The notes beneath the pieces were generated by a model. It was given only the letters and a program-made list of their open reading frames with translations, had not been told where the DNA came from and made no database searches. A stretch of 11,184 bases of DNA from Candidatus Eisenbergiella stercorigallinarum (GTDB lineage: Bacteria > Bacillota > Clostridia > Lachnospirales > Lachnospiraceae): positions 1 to 11,184 of the forward strand of contig DWUW01000093.1 of the NCBI GenBank assembly GCA_019120525.1, written 5' to 3'. Both the position numbers and the translations under genes were made by a program. This document shows, piece by piece, positions 1-6,670 of the stretch. The number at the start of each line of letters is the position of its first letter. Position 1 is the first letter of the stretch.

Positions 1-6
1 TTCAAA

Positions 7-1686
7 ATGCCTGCTTATTCCCTTCCAGTAGGAATTGACAGTTTTGAAAAAATCCGTTCCGGCGGATACTATTATGTTGATAAAACAGGTTTTATCAGGG
101 AACTGATGCAGAAAATCTTTGATGTGAGTCTGATTACGCGGCCACGCCGTTTTGGAAAAACGCTTCTGATGAGCATGCTGGCGGAATTTTTTGATATCAG
201 AAAAGACAGTAAGAAGCTGTTTGAAGGACTTGAAGCTTCAAAAGACAAAGCACTCTGCAGTGTCTGGCAGAATCAGTGGCCGGTTTTATTCCTTACGCTG
301 AAAAGTGTGGAGGGGCTGAAGTTTGATAGTGCCTACGGAATGCTGGAGGCTGTCGTCTCAGAACTGTGTGTGGAACATTATTATCTTGCGGAATCGCAGG
401 CTGTGAATCCGATTCACCAGGAAATTTTCCTGCGCCTGGCTAAAAAGGAGGCCTCCGAAGAAGAGGTAAAAAACAGCCTCTATACGCTGCTGGCAATGAT
501 GCATGTATACTATGGAAAACAGGTAATCCTCCTGGTGGACGAATACGATGTTCCACTTGCCAAAGCAAGTGAAAACGGATATTATGAGCAGATGCTGGAT
601 GTTATCCGGAGTATGCTCGGTCAGGTGCTGAAAGGAAATCTTTCCCTGAAATTTTCAGTTGTTACGGGCTGCCTGCGGATTGCGAAGGAAAGCATTTTTA
701 CCGGAACCAATAATTTTGTTCCTGATACGATATCGGGGCGGCGGTATGAGCAGTATTTTGGATTTACGGAAAAAGAAGTGCAGGACCTTCTGGAGAGTAC
801 GGGCTTTTCTGAATATCAGGAAGAAATAAGGCTCTGGTATGATGGATATCTGTTTGGAAGAGAGAAAATTTACTGCCCATGGGATGTCCTGAATTACATT
901 AACAGTCTGCAGGATGATCCGAATGCAAGGCCGGAGAATTTCTGGAAAAATACCAGCCATAACGGGATTATCCGTTCCTTCATTGACAGGACGGATCTGG
1001 CTGTAAATGAAAAATTTGAAACGCTCCTGGCCGGCGGGACGATTTTGGAAAGGATTGAAGAGGATCTTACTTATGATGTCCTTCATTCTTCAGAGGAAAA
1101 TCTGTGGAGTATTTTATATCTGACAGGATATCTGACGCAGGCGGATGCTTCGGAAAAAACGGCGGAGACAGGGCTTACTGCTTTGAAAATTCCAAACAGG
1201 GAGATCCGTTCCATTTTTACAGATACCGTAGCAAAATGGTTTCAGGACACCGTGGCAGGAATGGACCGCAGGAGCCTGTTTGGAGCCTTTTGGAATGGCG
1301 ACGCTGAAAAAATCACGGAGCAGCTTAATGACCTTTTGTTTCAGACGATCAGCTACTATGATTACAGAGAAAGCTATTATCATGCTTTTCTGTCAGGAAT
1401 ATTCGTCGGAGCCGGTTATGGAGTGGAGTCCAACCGTGAATACGGAACCGGCAGGCCGGATATTGTTGTTGCGGATAAAAAAGGGAGAAAAGCGATCATC
1501 ATTGAGGTAAAGCATTCTCAGAAAAATTCTGAAATGGAGGCAGACTGCATGACAGCAATGAGGCAGATCCAGGAAAGATCTTATGCAGACGGCCTTTTGT
1601 CAGGCGGATATCGTTCCGTCTGGTGCTACGGAGCTGCATTTTGCGGAAAAAACTGCATGGTCCGGGGAAAATGTGTGCAGAGATAA
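7..1686 (+). CDS. DUF1703-type AAA-ATPase-like / PD-(D/E)XK nuclease-like protein
   Basis: This 559-residue protein matches the architecture of a family very common in gut anaerobes: an N-terminal AAA-ATPase-like domain (PF09820 type) followed by a PD-(D/E)XK nuclease-like domain (PF08011 type). Near the N-terminus it has the family signature LPVGIDSFEKIR, then YYYVDKT. A degenerate P-loop, RPRRFGKT (residues 45-52, Lys51), follows, and a Walker-B-like strand ILLVDEYD ends at residue 181. The C-terminal nuclease-like core shows GRPD (Asp485) and EVK (Glu500, Lys502), with Glu474 upstream as a possible first acidic residue. The tail is Cys-rich (540, 546, 550, 556), as often seen in the family. 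The role of the family is not established; links to mobile elements or defence have been suggested only by context. The start is the first in-frame ATG and fits the family N-terminus, but only six bases precede it, so its ribosome site cannot be seen. The gene is intact and converges on the next one. Confidence 0.88.
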   Translation: MPAYSLPVGIDSFEKIRSGGYYYVDKTGFIRELMQKIFDVSLITRPRRFGKTLLMSMLAEFFDIRKDSKKLFEGLEASKDKALCSVWQNQWPVLFLTLKSVEGLKFDSAYGMLEAVVSELCVEHYYLAESQAVNPIHQEIFLRLAKKEASEEEVKNSLYTLLAMMHVYYGKQVILLVDEYDVPLAKASENGYYEQMLDVIRSMLGQVLKGNLSLKFSVVTGCLRIAKESIFTGTNNFVPDTISGRRYEQYFGFTEKEVQDLLESTGFSEYQEEIRLWYDGYLFGREKIYCPWDVLNYINSLQDDPNARPENFWKNTSHNGIIRSFIDRTDLAVNEKFETLLAGGTILERIEEDLTYDVLHSSEENLWSILYLTGYLTQADASEKTAETGLTALKIPNREIRSIFTDTVAKWFQDTVAGMDRRSLFGAFWNGDAEKITEQLNDLLFQTISYYDYRESYYHAFLSGIFVGAGYGVESNREYGTGRPDIVVADKKGRKAIIIEVKHSQKNSEMEADCMTAMRQIQERSYADGLLSGGYRSVWCYGAAFCGKNCMVRGKCVQR

Positions 1687-1689
1687 CGG

Positions 1690-1735
1690 AAAAAAGTCAT
1701 ACGGCGCAGCCCTCAGAAAAGGCGTTGCGCCGTAT
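1690..1735 (-). terminator. Intrinsic terminator of the DUF3089 lipoprotein gene, between convergent genes
   Basis: A 10-bp perfect stem pairs ATACGGCGCA (1699-1708) with TGCGCCGTAT (1726-1735). The loop contains a further GCC/GGC pairing (1709-1711 with 1721-1723). Read on the minus strand, the stem is followed by GAC and a run of six T, the classical Rho-independent arrangement for the gene ending at 1752. Read on the plus strand it is followed only by TATTACG, so it would be a weaker terminator for the upstream plus-strand gene, which ends at 1686. Confidence 0.8.
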
Positions 1736-1751
1736 TATTACGTTCAGGCTG

Positions 1752-2933
1752 CTATTTCATGGTAAACGTCAAAATTCTTGTCTGCACATTGTCCTGCAGA
1801 TTCCGGTAAAAGAACTGATAGTCATACAGATGATACACCCCGTCCGTAAAGATGGACAGCCCCGCCGGATAGTCCTCCGGGGAAACGTCCGGCACCTTCA
1901 GCGCGCCGCGGGTTTCGTCAATGTAAGCGCCGGTCAGCTCCGGAATTTCCGAGGTGATCTCACCGCTGTAATCGGTGAAGCAGGCGCCCAGATTCTGGCT
2001 CTTGTCCGCCGGAGTGCTGTCAGTTTTCCAGTTCAGCGGATTGATGGCATATGTTTTTGTCCCTTCCGGGATCATGAGGGAATCGGTGATATCCTCCGCT
2101 TCGCTGTTGAAGGAAACGATAACGCCGGTGTCGCTTTCGCCGGCGGCCATTTTCAGCTGCGGATATTCCGCCACATCTTCTTCGGTGATCCGCCAGCCGA
2201 TGGCATAACAGGCGACCAGCTGATCCGCCAGAGCCTCGTCGTCAAAGAGGTCCTTCATCAGCCGCAGGCACATGTCAGCGCCCTGGGAAAATCCGGCAAG
2301 CACGATGGGCCGGCCCTCATTATAGTTGTCCATGTAATAGAGGAAGGCGTCGCGGACATCCGCGTAAGCGGTTTCCAGATAAGGCTCCCGGTCCGCTTCG
2401 GGCATGTCGTAGACGTTCAGGCCGATCTGGCGGTAGTAGGGAGCAAAAAAGCGGCTGTCCGTGTCATAGATCCCTTTTTCCATGTTGATGGCGCCGACAA
2501 AGCTTTCTTTGGTGTCCGCATCGGAGAGGGACATGTTGCAGGCATCGTCAGAGCCGCCGTATACGGAAGGGCAGATGAAGAAAACGTCGGCCGTCTTAGC
2601 GGTGTTTTCGGTTTCCAGATAGGCCCAGTTCGCGGCATCGGAGTAATCCGGAGCTGCTTCGGCCGCGGCTGCTTCAGCAGCTGTGTCCCCTTCTGCGCCG
2701 GATACTTCAGCTTCCGCATCCGATTCCGCTTCTGCCGTATCCGCAGTGGCGGATCCTTCTGCAGCTGCGGATTCCTCTGCGGCCGCAGCGGAGGAGCCTT
2801 CTGCGGCCGCTGTTTCCGCTGCCGGCGCGGAGGGCGCATTTCCCCCGGCCGGGGAACAGCCCGCGGCAAGCGAGAGGGAAAGCAGCAGGGCGAGAAGGAA
2901 ATAGGAGATAGAATGTTTTTTCTGTCGTTTCAT
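1752..2933 (-). CDS. DUF3089-family alpha/beta-hydrolase-like lipoprotein
   Basis: This is a 393-residue secreted protein. Residues 1-25 are a basic, hydrophobic signal peptide ending in a lipobox-like LAAGC, so Cys26 is the likely lipidated residue and the protein should be anchored on the outer face of the membrane. Residues 27-95 are a low-complexity Ala/Glu/Ser/Thr linker, probably a flexible stalk. From about residue 100 the sequence matches DUF3089 (PF11288): NWAYLE, FFICPSVYGG, and the nucleophile elbow GFSQG with Ser216. A C-terminal HLYDYQFFYRNLQDN segment supplies the likely catalytic His368. The acidic residue of the triad cannot be assigned by eye. The family is expected to be a serine hydrolase or esterase, but no substrate is known. 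The start is supported by an AGGAAAGGA ribosome site 11 bases upstream and by a promoter further up. It runs in the same direction as lon but has its own promoter. Confidence 0.87.
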   Translation of the reverse strand: MKRQKKHSISYFLLALLLSLSLAAGCSPAGGNAPSAPAAETAAAEGSSAAAAEESAAAEGSATADTAEAESDAEAEVSGAEGDTAAEAAAAEAAPDYSDAANWAYLETENTAKTADVFFICPSVYGGSDDACNMSLSDADTKESFVGAINMEKGIYDTDSRFFAPYYRQIGLNVYDMPEADREPYLETAYADVRDAFLYYMDNYNEGRPIVLAGFSQGADMCLRLMKDLFDDEALADQLVACYAIGWRITEEDVAEYPQLKMAAGESDTGVIVSFNSEAEDITDSLMIPEGTKTYAINPLNWKTDSTPADKSQNLGACFTDYSGEITSEIPELTGAYIDETRGALKVPDVSPEDYPAGLSIFTDGVYHLYDYQFFYRNLQDNVQTRILTFTMK

Positions 2934-2972
2934 GTGAGTTCAGATCCTTTCCTGATATTTTTTCGAAGCATT

Positions 2973-2998
2973 GAAAACAGGCCGGTGAGGCCGTTTTC
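2973..2998 (-). other. Stem-loop at the predicted 5' end of the DUF3089 mRNA
   Basis: GAAAAC (2973-2978) pairs with GTTTTC (2993-2998), and GGCC (2980-2983) with GGCC (2989-2992), with one bulged A and a five-base loop. Given the promoter at 3007-3035, transcription on the minus strand should start near 3000. The stem would therefore occupy the extreme 5' end of the message, a position known to protect some Firmicute mRNAs from decay. No U-run follows it on the minus strand, so it is a poor terminator for lon. Confidence 0.5.
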
Positions 2999-3006
2999 AG
3001 TCTGAT

Positions 3007-3035
3007 ATTTTAGCACGGATCCCGTTTCCTGTCAC
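3007..3035 (-). promoter_or_regulatory. Sigma-A-type promoter of the DUF3089 gene
   Basis: On the minus strand the -35 box GTGACA (3030-3035) and the -10 box TAAAAT (3007-3012) are separated by exactly 17 bp, and each matches consensus at five of six positions. The predicted start site is near 3000, giving a leader of about 67 nt before the ATG at 2933. This argues that the lipoprotein gene is transcribed independently of lon. Confidence 0.65.
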
Positions 3036-3039
3036 AGGA

Positions 3040-3089
3040 AAAGGAGCAAAAAGCAGAAAACGGGAGCGGAATGCAGAACAGATTTCCGC
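3040..3089 (-). terminator. Possible weak terminator downstream of lon
   Basis: On the minus strand a 6-bp GC-rich stem (GCGGAA 3066-3071 with TTCCGC 3084-3089, 12-base loop) is followed by a pyrimidine-rich stretch with several short T-runs, reaching about 3040. The loop is large and the T-runs are interrupted, so this is a weak candidate. No better terminator was seen between lon and the downstream lipoprotein promoter. Confidence 0.3.
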
Positions 3090-3151
3090 ACATCCGCCGC
3101 CCGTACTGTCAGATCTGCCGATCAGAGGCAGCGCAGTCCATCAGGAGCAGT

Positions 3152-5473
3152 TCAGTCCGTCAGCACCCGCTCCAGCACATCGGTCACTTTTTTCACCGGA
3201 ATGATTTCCAGCTTTTCCTTTACCTCGTCTGCCACATCCTCCAGGTCGTCCTGGTTTTCATAAGGGATGAAAACCTTCGTGATGCCGGCGCGCTGGGCGG
3301 CCATCAGTTTTTCCGGAAGGCCGCCGATGGGCATGACGCCGCCGCGCAGGGAGACCTCGCCGGTCATGGCGTAATCGGTGTCCACCGCTTTGCCCGTAAC
3401 CAGGGAGGAGAGGGCGGTGACCAGCGTGATGCCGGCGGAGGGGCCGTCCTTGGGTACCGCGCCCGCGGGCACATGGATGTGCAGGTCGTGGTCGGCAAAA
3501 ACCTTTGACTCCTCCGGATAGAGGGACTTCACCAGGCTGATGGCGATCTGGACGGATTCCTTCATCACATCGCCCAGCTGTCCTGTGATCAGCACGCCCC
3601 CTTTGCCTTCGGTCAGTCTGCTTTCGATGAACAGGATCTCGCCGCCCGCGCGGGTCCAGGCCAGGCCGGTGACTACGCCGGGCATTTTTTCGGTCAGCCG
3701 GGATTCGTGGTTGAGTTGCTTTCTGCCCAGAAAATCAACCAGGTTGCTTTCCGTTACGATCAGGCTGCTGTCCGCTTCCGTCTCTCCGGCCTTCGCCGTA
3801 CGCTGATTCGCGCTGCGAAGCTGTGTACCGCGGACCAGACGGACCGCCGCGGTGCGGCAGAGGGTGTCGAGCCGGTTTTTCAGGGTGCGCACGCCCGCTT
3901 CCATAGTGTATTCATCGATGATTTTGCGGAGCGCGCCGTCCGTGATGGTGAGCATGTCCTCTTTGATGCCCATGGATTCCAGGGCCTTCGGCAGGAGATG
4001 CTTTCTGGCGATATGGAATTTTTCCACCGCGGTGTAGCCGGGGAAGCTGATGACCTCCATCCGGTTTAAAAGGGGCTCCGGAATGGTATCCGTGGTGTTC
4101 GCCGTGCAGACGAAAAGCACGTTGGACAGGTCATAGGGCACGTTCATGTAATGGTCGGTAAAAGTATTGTTCTGTTCCGGATCGAGCACCTCAAGCAGGG
4201 CGCTTGCGGGATCTCCGCCGTAATCTTTTGCCAGCTTGTCCACCTCGTCCAGCACCATGACGGGGTTGGAAACGCCGCTTCTTTTCATGCCTTCCATGAT
4301 CCGGCCGGGCATGGCTCCGATGTAGGTGCGCCTGTGCCCGCGGATCTCCGCCTCGTCCCGGATGCCGCCCAGGCTGATGCGGACGTATTCGCGGCCAAGG
4401 GCGCGGGCGATGCTCTGGCCGATGCTGGTTTTGCCGGTGCCGGGCGCGCCCACGAACAGCAGGATGGAGCCGTTCTGCTTCCGGTTCAGCGCCATGACTG
4501 CCAGCTGCTGGATGATGCGTTCCTTTACTTTTTTCAGGCCGTAATGATCCTCGTCCAGAATGGTCTCCGCCTTATCCAGGTCAATGGAGCTGACCTTTGG
4601 GGCCTTCCAGGACAGGCTGGTGACAAAATCCAGATAATCGTAGAGCAGGCCGTATTCGTGGCTTTCCTTGCCCTCCTGGCGCATGCGGTTCAGGACTTTT
4701 TCCGCTTCCTTTTTCGCCTCTTTGTTCATGCCGGACTTTGCGATCTTCTTTTCAAATTTCCGGATGTCCGACTCGTTTTCCGGGTGCATGTCGTCCAGCT
4801 CCTTCTGGAGATAGTCGATCTGCTTCCTGATGGCGGCTTCCCGGTAAAGCTGCTCCTGATCGTCCTTCTGGGCGGATCTGGCTTCGTCGGAAACCCGGGC
4901 CACCTCGACAAATTCATTGATCGCTCTGGAGATCAGCTCCACCCGCTCCTTTCTGGAATCCGCGGCGAGGATGGCGTATTTCTCATCTGCGGTCAGGTTG
5001 AGATACTCTGTGAGCGCGCAGGCCAGGTCGAAAACATTTTTCCGCTGCATGATGAAGCTTCTGGCCCAGATCCCCCACTGGTAGCCCTGGACAAATTTCA
5101 GCAGGACGCCGCGCAGACGGCCGAAGGCGGCCTTTTCCTCCTCAGCTGTCAGATCCGCTTCCTCGGGACGGATGGAAGCGGAGGCGGTGAGTACGCCGTC
5201 GCTGATCTCAATATCGGAAATGTCCACCCGCTCCAGGGTGCGTACCTGGATATTGTCCCCCTCGGCCACGCTTTCCACCCGGGCGGATACGCCGATGGGG
5301 TAAAAAGAGTCGGCGGTGAGACCGCTGTTTTCCCGGTCCTCCTTCAGCTGGATGAACAGGATGTCCGTGCCTGTCTCGATGGGCTCCGTACACCAGTCGG
5401 TAAAGAAGTCCTTCTTAAAATAATAGGATACATCCGGCAGAAGCAATATATTGTAAACTGGTCTGATGATCAT
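3152..5473 (-). CDS. lon: ATP-dependent Lon protease (endopeptidase La)
   Basis: This 773-residue protein is a LonA-type AAA+ protease, which unfolds and degrades damaged or regulatory proteins in the cytosol as a hexamer. The domains, in order, are a divergent N-terminal substrate-binding region (about 1-200), a coiled-coil segment (about 200-290), the AAA+ module with Walker A GAPGTGKT (342-349) and Walker B VMVLDE (405-410), and the C-terminal S16 protease domain. The catalytic dyad is visible: Ser679 in DGPSAG and Lys722 in LPEK. Length is close to the usual 770-820 residues. The first 40 residues lack the standard LonA opening, as in some clostridial homologues. The start at 5473 is supported by AAAGGAG six bases upstream of the ATG. 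A CIRCE operator in the leader and a second degenerate one at the start site suggest HrcA-controlled heat-shock expression. It is probably monocistronic. Confidence 0.97.
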   Translation of the reverse strand: MIIRPVYNILLLPDVSYYFKKDFFTDWCTEPIETGTDILFIQLKEDRENSGLTADSFYPIGVSARVESVAEGDNIQVRTLERVDISDIEISDGVLTASASIRPEEADLTAEEEKAAFGRLRGVLLKFVQGYQWGIWARSFIMQRKNVFDLACALTEYLNLTADEKYAILAADSRKERVELISRAINEFVEVARVSDEARSAQKDDQEQLYREAAIRKQIDYLQKELDDMHPENESDIRKFEKKIAKSGMNKEAKKEAEKVLNRMRQEGKESHEYGLLYDYLDFVTSLSWKAPKVSSIDLDKAETILDEDHYGLKKVKERIIQQLAVMALNRKQNGSILLFVGAPGTGKTSIGQSIARALGREYVRISLGGIRDEAEIRGHRRTYIGAMPGRIMEGMKRSGVSNPVMVLDEVDKLAKDYGGDPASALLEVLDPEQNNTFTDHYMNVPYDLSNVLFVCTANTTDTIPEPLLNRMEVISFPGYTAVEKFHIARKHLLPKALESMGIKEDMLTITDGALRKIIDEYTMEAGVRTLKNRLDTLCRTAAVRLVRGTQLRSANQRTAKAGETEADSSLIVTESNLVDFLGRKQLNHESRLTEKMPGVVTGLAWTRAGGEILFIESRLTEGKGGVLITGQLGDVMKESVQIAISLVKSLYPEESKVFADHDLHIHVPAGAVPKDGPSAGITLVTALSSLVTGKAVDTDYAMTGEVSLRGGVMPIGGLPEKLMAAQRAGITKVFIPYENQDDLEDVADEVKEKLEIIPVKKVTDVLERVLTD

Positions 5474-5514
5474 GGGATTCTCCTTTCTTTCCGGTTTTCT
5501 CTCCCGTTTTCTTT

Positions 5515-5533
5515 CCGGCTTTTTTGCAGCCGG
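5515..5533 (-). other. Short stem-loop in the lon leader
   Basis: CCGGCT (5515-5520) pairs with AGCCGG (5528-5533) around a seven-base loop. It lies between the CIRCE element and the lon ribosome site at 5480-5486. It could shield the leader or influence translation, but there is no direct overlap with the ribosome site and no U-run on the minus strand. Confidence 0.35.
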
Positions 5534-5544
5534 CGGATTTTTTG

Positions 5545-5571
5545 TTAGCAGTCGCTGTTGCTGAGTGCTAA
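5545..5571 (-). promoter_or_regulatory. CIRCE element (HrcA operator) upstream of lon
   Basis: The inverted repeat TTAGCAGTC-N9-GAGTGCTAA matches the CIRCE consensus TTAGCACTC-N9-GAGTGCTAA at 17 of 18 arm positions, with exactly nine bases between the arms. CIRCE is bound by the heat-shock repressor HrcA, classically ahead of groESL and hrcA-grpE-dnaK. Here it lies about 70 bp upstream of the lon start codon, inside the leader predicted from the promoter at 5712-5740. This is strong sequence evidence that Lon belongs to the HrcA regulon in this organism. Confidence 0.9.
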
Positions 5572-5589
5572 CACTTTGGTGAAAAGAAA

Positions 5590-5618
5590 GCGAATAAAAC
5601 AGAATTGTTTTTATTCGC
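5590..5618 (-). other. Terminator-like hairpin in the lon leader (possible attenuator)
   Basis: GCGAATAAAACA (5590-5601) pairs with the 13 bases at 5606-5618 with one bulged T and a four-base loop, giving a 12-bp stem. On the minus strand it is followed by TTTCTTTTC, so it resembles an AT-rich intrinsic terminator. It lies between the predicted promoter and the CIRCE element. Its low GC content makes strong termination uncertain; it could instead be an attenuator or an mRNA-stability element. Confidence 0.4.
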
Positions 5619-5683
5619 CGTTCTCTGCTCCTGAAGGAAATTTTTCAATTAAATCCGGTCTCTGCGGTACCGGTTTGTGACGA

Positions 5684-5710
5684 ACAGCACTGACACTGTG
5701 TCACTGCTAA
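5684..5710 (-). promoter_or_regulatory. Second, degenerate CIRCE-like operator at the lon start site
   Basis: On the minus strand this 27-bp stretch reads TTAGCAGTG-N9-CAGTGCTGT, matching CIRCE at 13 of 18 arm positions with the correct nine-base gap. Its centre is itself a dyad (TGACAC-T-GTGTCA). It lies immediately downstream of the -10 box at 5712-5717, over the expected start site, where a bound repressor would block initiation. It may be a second HrcA site or an operator for another dimeric regulator. Confidence 0.5.
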
Positions 5711-5711
5711 T

Positions 5712-5740
5712 AAAGTAGCACACGGCCGGAAGGATGTCAA
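5712..5740 (-). promoter_or_regulatory. Sigma-A-type promoter of lon
   Basis: On the minus strand there is a consensus -35 box TTGACA (5735-5740), a 17-bp spacer and a poor -10 box TACTTT (5712-5717), which is rescued by an extended TG one base upstream. The predicted start near 5704 gives a leader of about 230 nt. No terminator separates it from the gene ending at 5768, so some read-through from upstream is also possible. Confidence 0.6.
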
Positions 5741-5767
5741 TAGGCGGCGGAAGTTTTCACATTTTTT

Positions 5768-6604
5768 TCATTTTTGGAGATTCCGCCCGGGCATATGGAT
5801 TTCCTTTTTCTTCAGAAGATGTTTTTCTGCGAGCTGTTCCGCCAGTTTCGTATCCAGAAGGCTCGTTTCCGTCTCAAAGGTGAGGATCAGGCGATCTCCC
5901 GGATAAATTCCGTTTTCTTCATAGGCCTGTATCTTCCGGACGGCGCTGCCTGCATATTCCGGCTCGTCCATCCTGCCCGCATGCTCCCAGTAGATCTCCA
6001 TTCCTGTCCTCTCTGACAAAAAAGTGAAATCCGGATGGACGGTTCCGTATCCCTTCAGATAAAGCGGACATTCATATTTATAGGGGATCCCTCTGCGGAA
6101 AAAAAGGTCGGCCAGGATCTTTTCTGATTTGGAGCGGACCCGTTCGCCCCGCTCCGTCAGAATGACCGGAGCGCCTTTCTGAAACGCTTTCCCGGTATAT
6201 TCTTCTGAGAGCCATTTTTTCAGCCGCTGTTCCCATGAGATCTCAGCCGGGCGGATCAGCTTTTGCCTTTCCGGATGCTCCGCCAGGAGCAGTTTTTCAA
6301 ATTCGTCGTCCTCATAATCTGCCAGGATATCCCGGATCTGCGCCAGCCTTTTTTCCGCCAGCCGCACAACCTTTTCATCATAGCTTTTCTGAGCCAGGGC
6401 ACGGATCAGCTTTTCCCTGGATTTTGGCAGATATTCCTCGTTTTTCCTTCCTCCGGGCAGACAGCGATAATATTGGATACTTTTCCTGCAGCCGGACAGC
6501 CGGAGCGTCCCTTCGGGAGCGTTCTTCAGACGCGCCCCGGCTTCTTTCACGATTTTTTCCAACCTGAGCTGCTCTTTTAACAACATTTCATTTAGATTCA
6601 TCAT
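5768..6604 (-). CDS. Uncharacterised protein with a PD-(D/E)XK-like C-terminal domain
   Basis: This protein has 278 residues. I recognise it as a type often annotated hypothetical in Lachnospiraceae; its function is unknown. The N-terminal half is charged and helical, and contains YYRC (45-48) and EYLPKSREKL (57-66). The C-terminal half has the layout of a restriction-endonuclease-like fold: SKSE (Glu161), then YGTVHPDF with Asp192, then IYWEH with Glu207. The usual Lys of the (D/E)XK motif is not seen; His208 follows Glu207 directly, and Lys224 in AVRKI could substitute. Nuclease activity is therefore an inference. I chose the ATG at 6604 because GAGGG lies five bases upstream; an in-frame ATG at 6649 would add 15 residues but lacks a ribosome site. 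The hairpin-repeat array begins 66 bp upstream of the start codon. No promoter with good spacing was found, and no terminator follows the gene. Confidence 0.75.
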   Translation of the reverse strand: MMNLNEMLLKEQLRLEKIVKEAGARLKNAPEGTLRLSGCRKSIQYYRCLPGGRKNEEYLPKSREKLIRALAQKSYDEKVVRLAEKRLAQIRDILADYEDDEFEKLLLAEHPERQKLIRPAEISWEQRLKKWLSEEYTGKAFQKGAPVILTERGERVRSKSEKILADLFFRRGIPYKYECPLYLKGYGTVHPDFTFLSERTGMEIYWEHAGRMDEPEYAGSAVRKIQAYEENGIYPGDRLILTFETETSLLDTKLAEQLAEKHLLKKKEIHMPGRNLQK

Positions 6605-6670
6605 GGTTACCCTCTTTTCTTTTTTTGTGGCGTTTTGATGGGTTTGCAATGTTTGGATGTTTTTGCGAGA

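Noticed and set aside
1623..3005. 460-codon plus-strand frame opposite the DUF3089 gene
   Set aside because: Antisense shadow made possible by the Ala-rich, GC-rich linker; its end is Cys/Gly/Arg low complexity with no family resemblance.
4151..5548. 465-codon plus-strand frame opposite lon
   Set aside because: It is the antisense shadow of the Lon coding sequence, with no known domain and no ribosome site; Lon motifs on the other strand are decisive.
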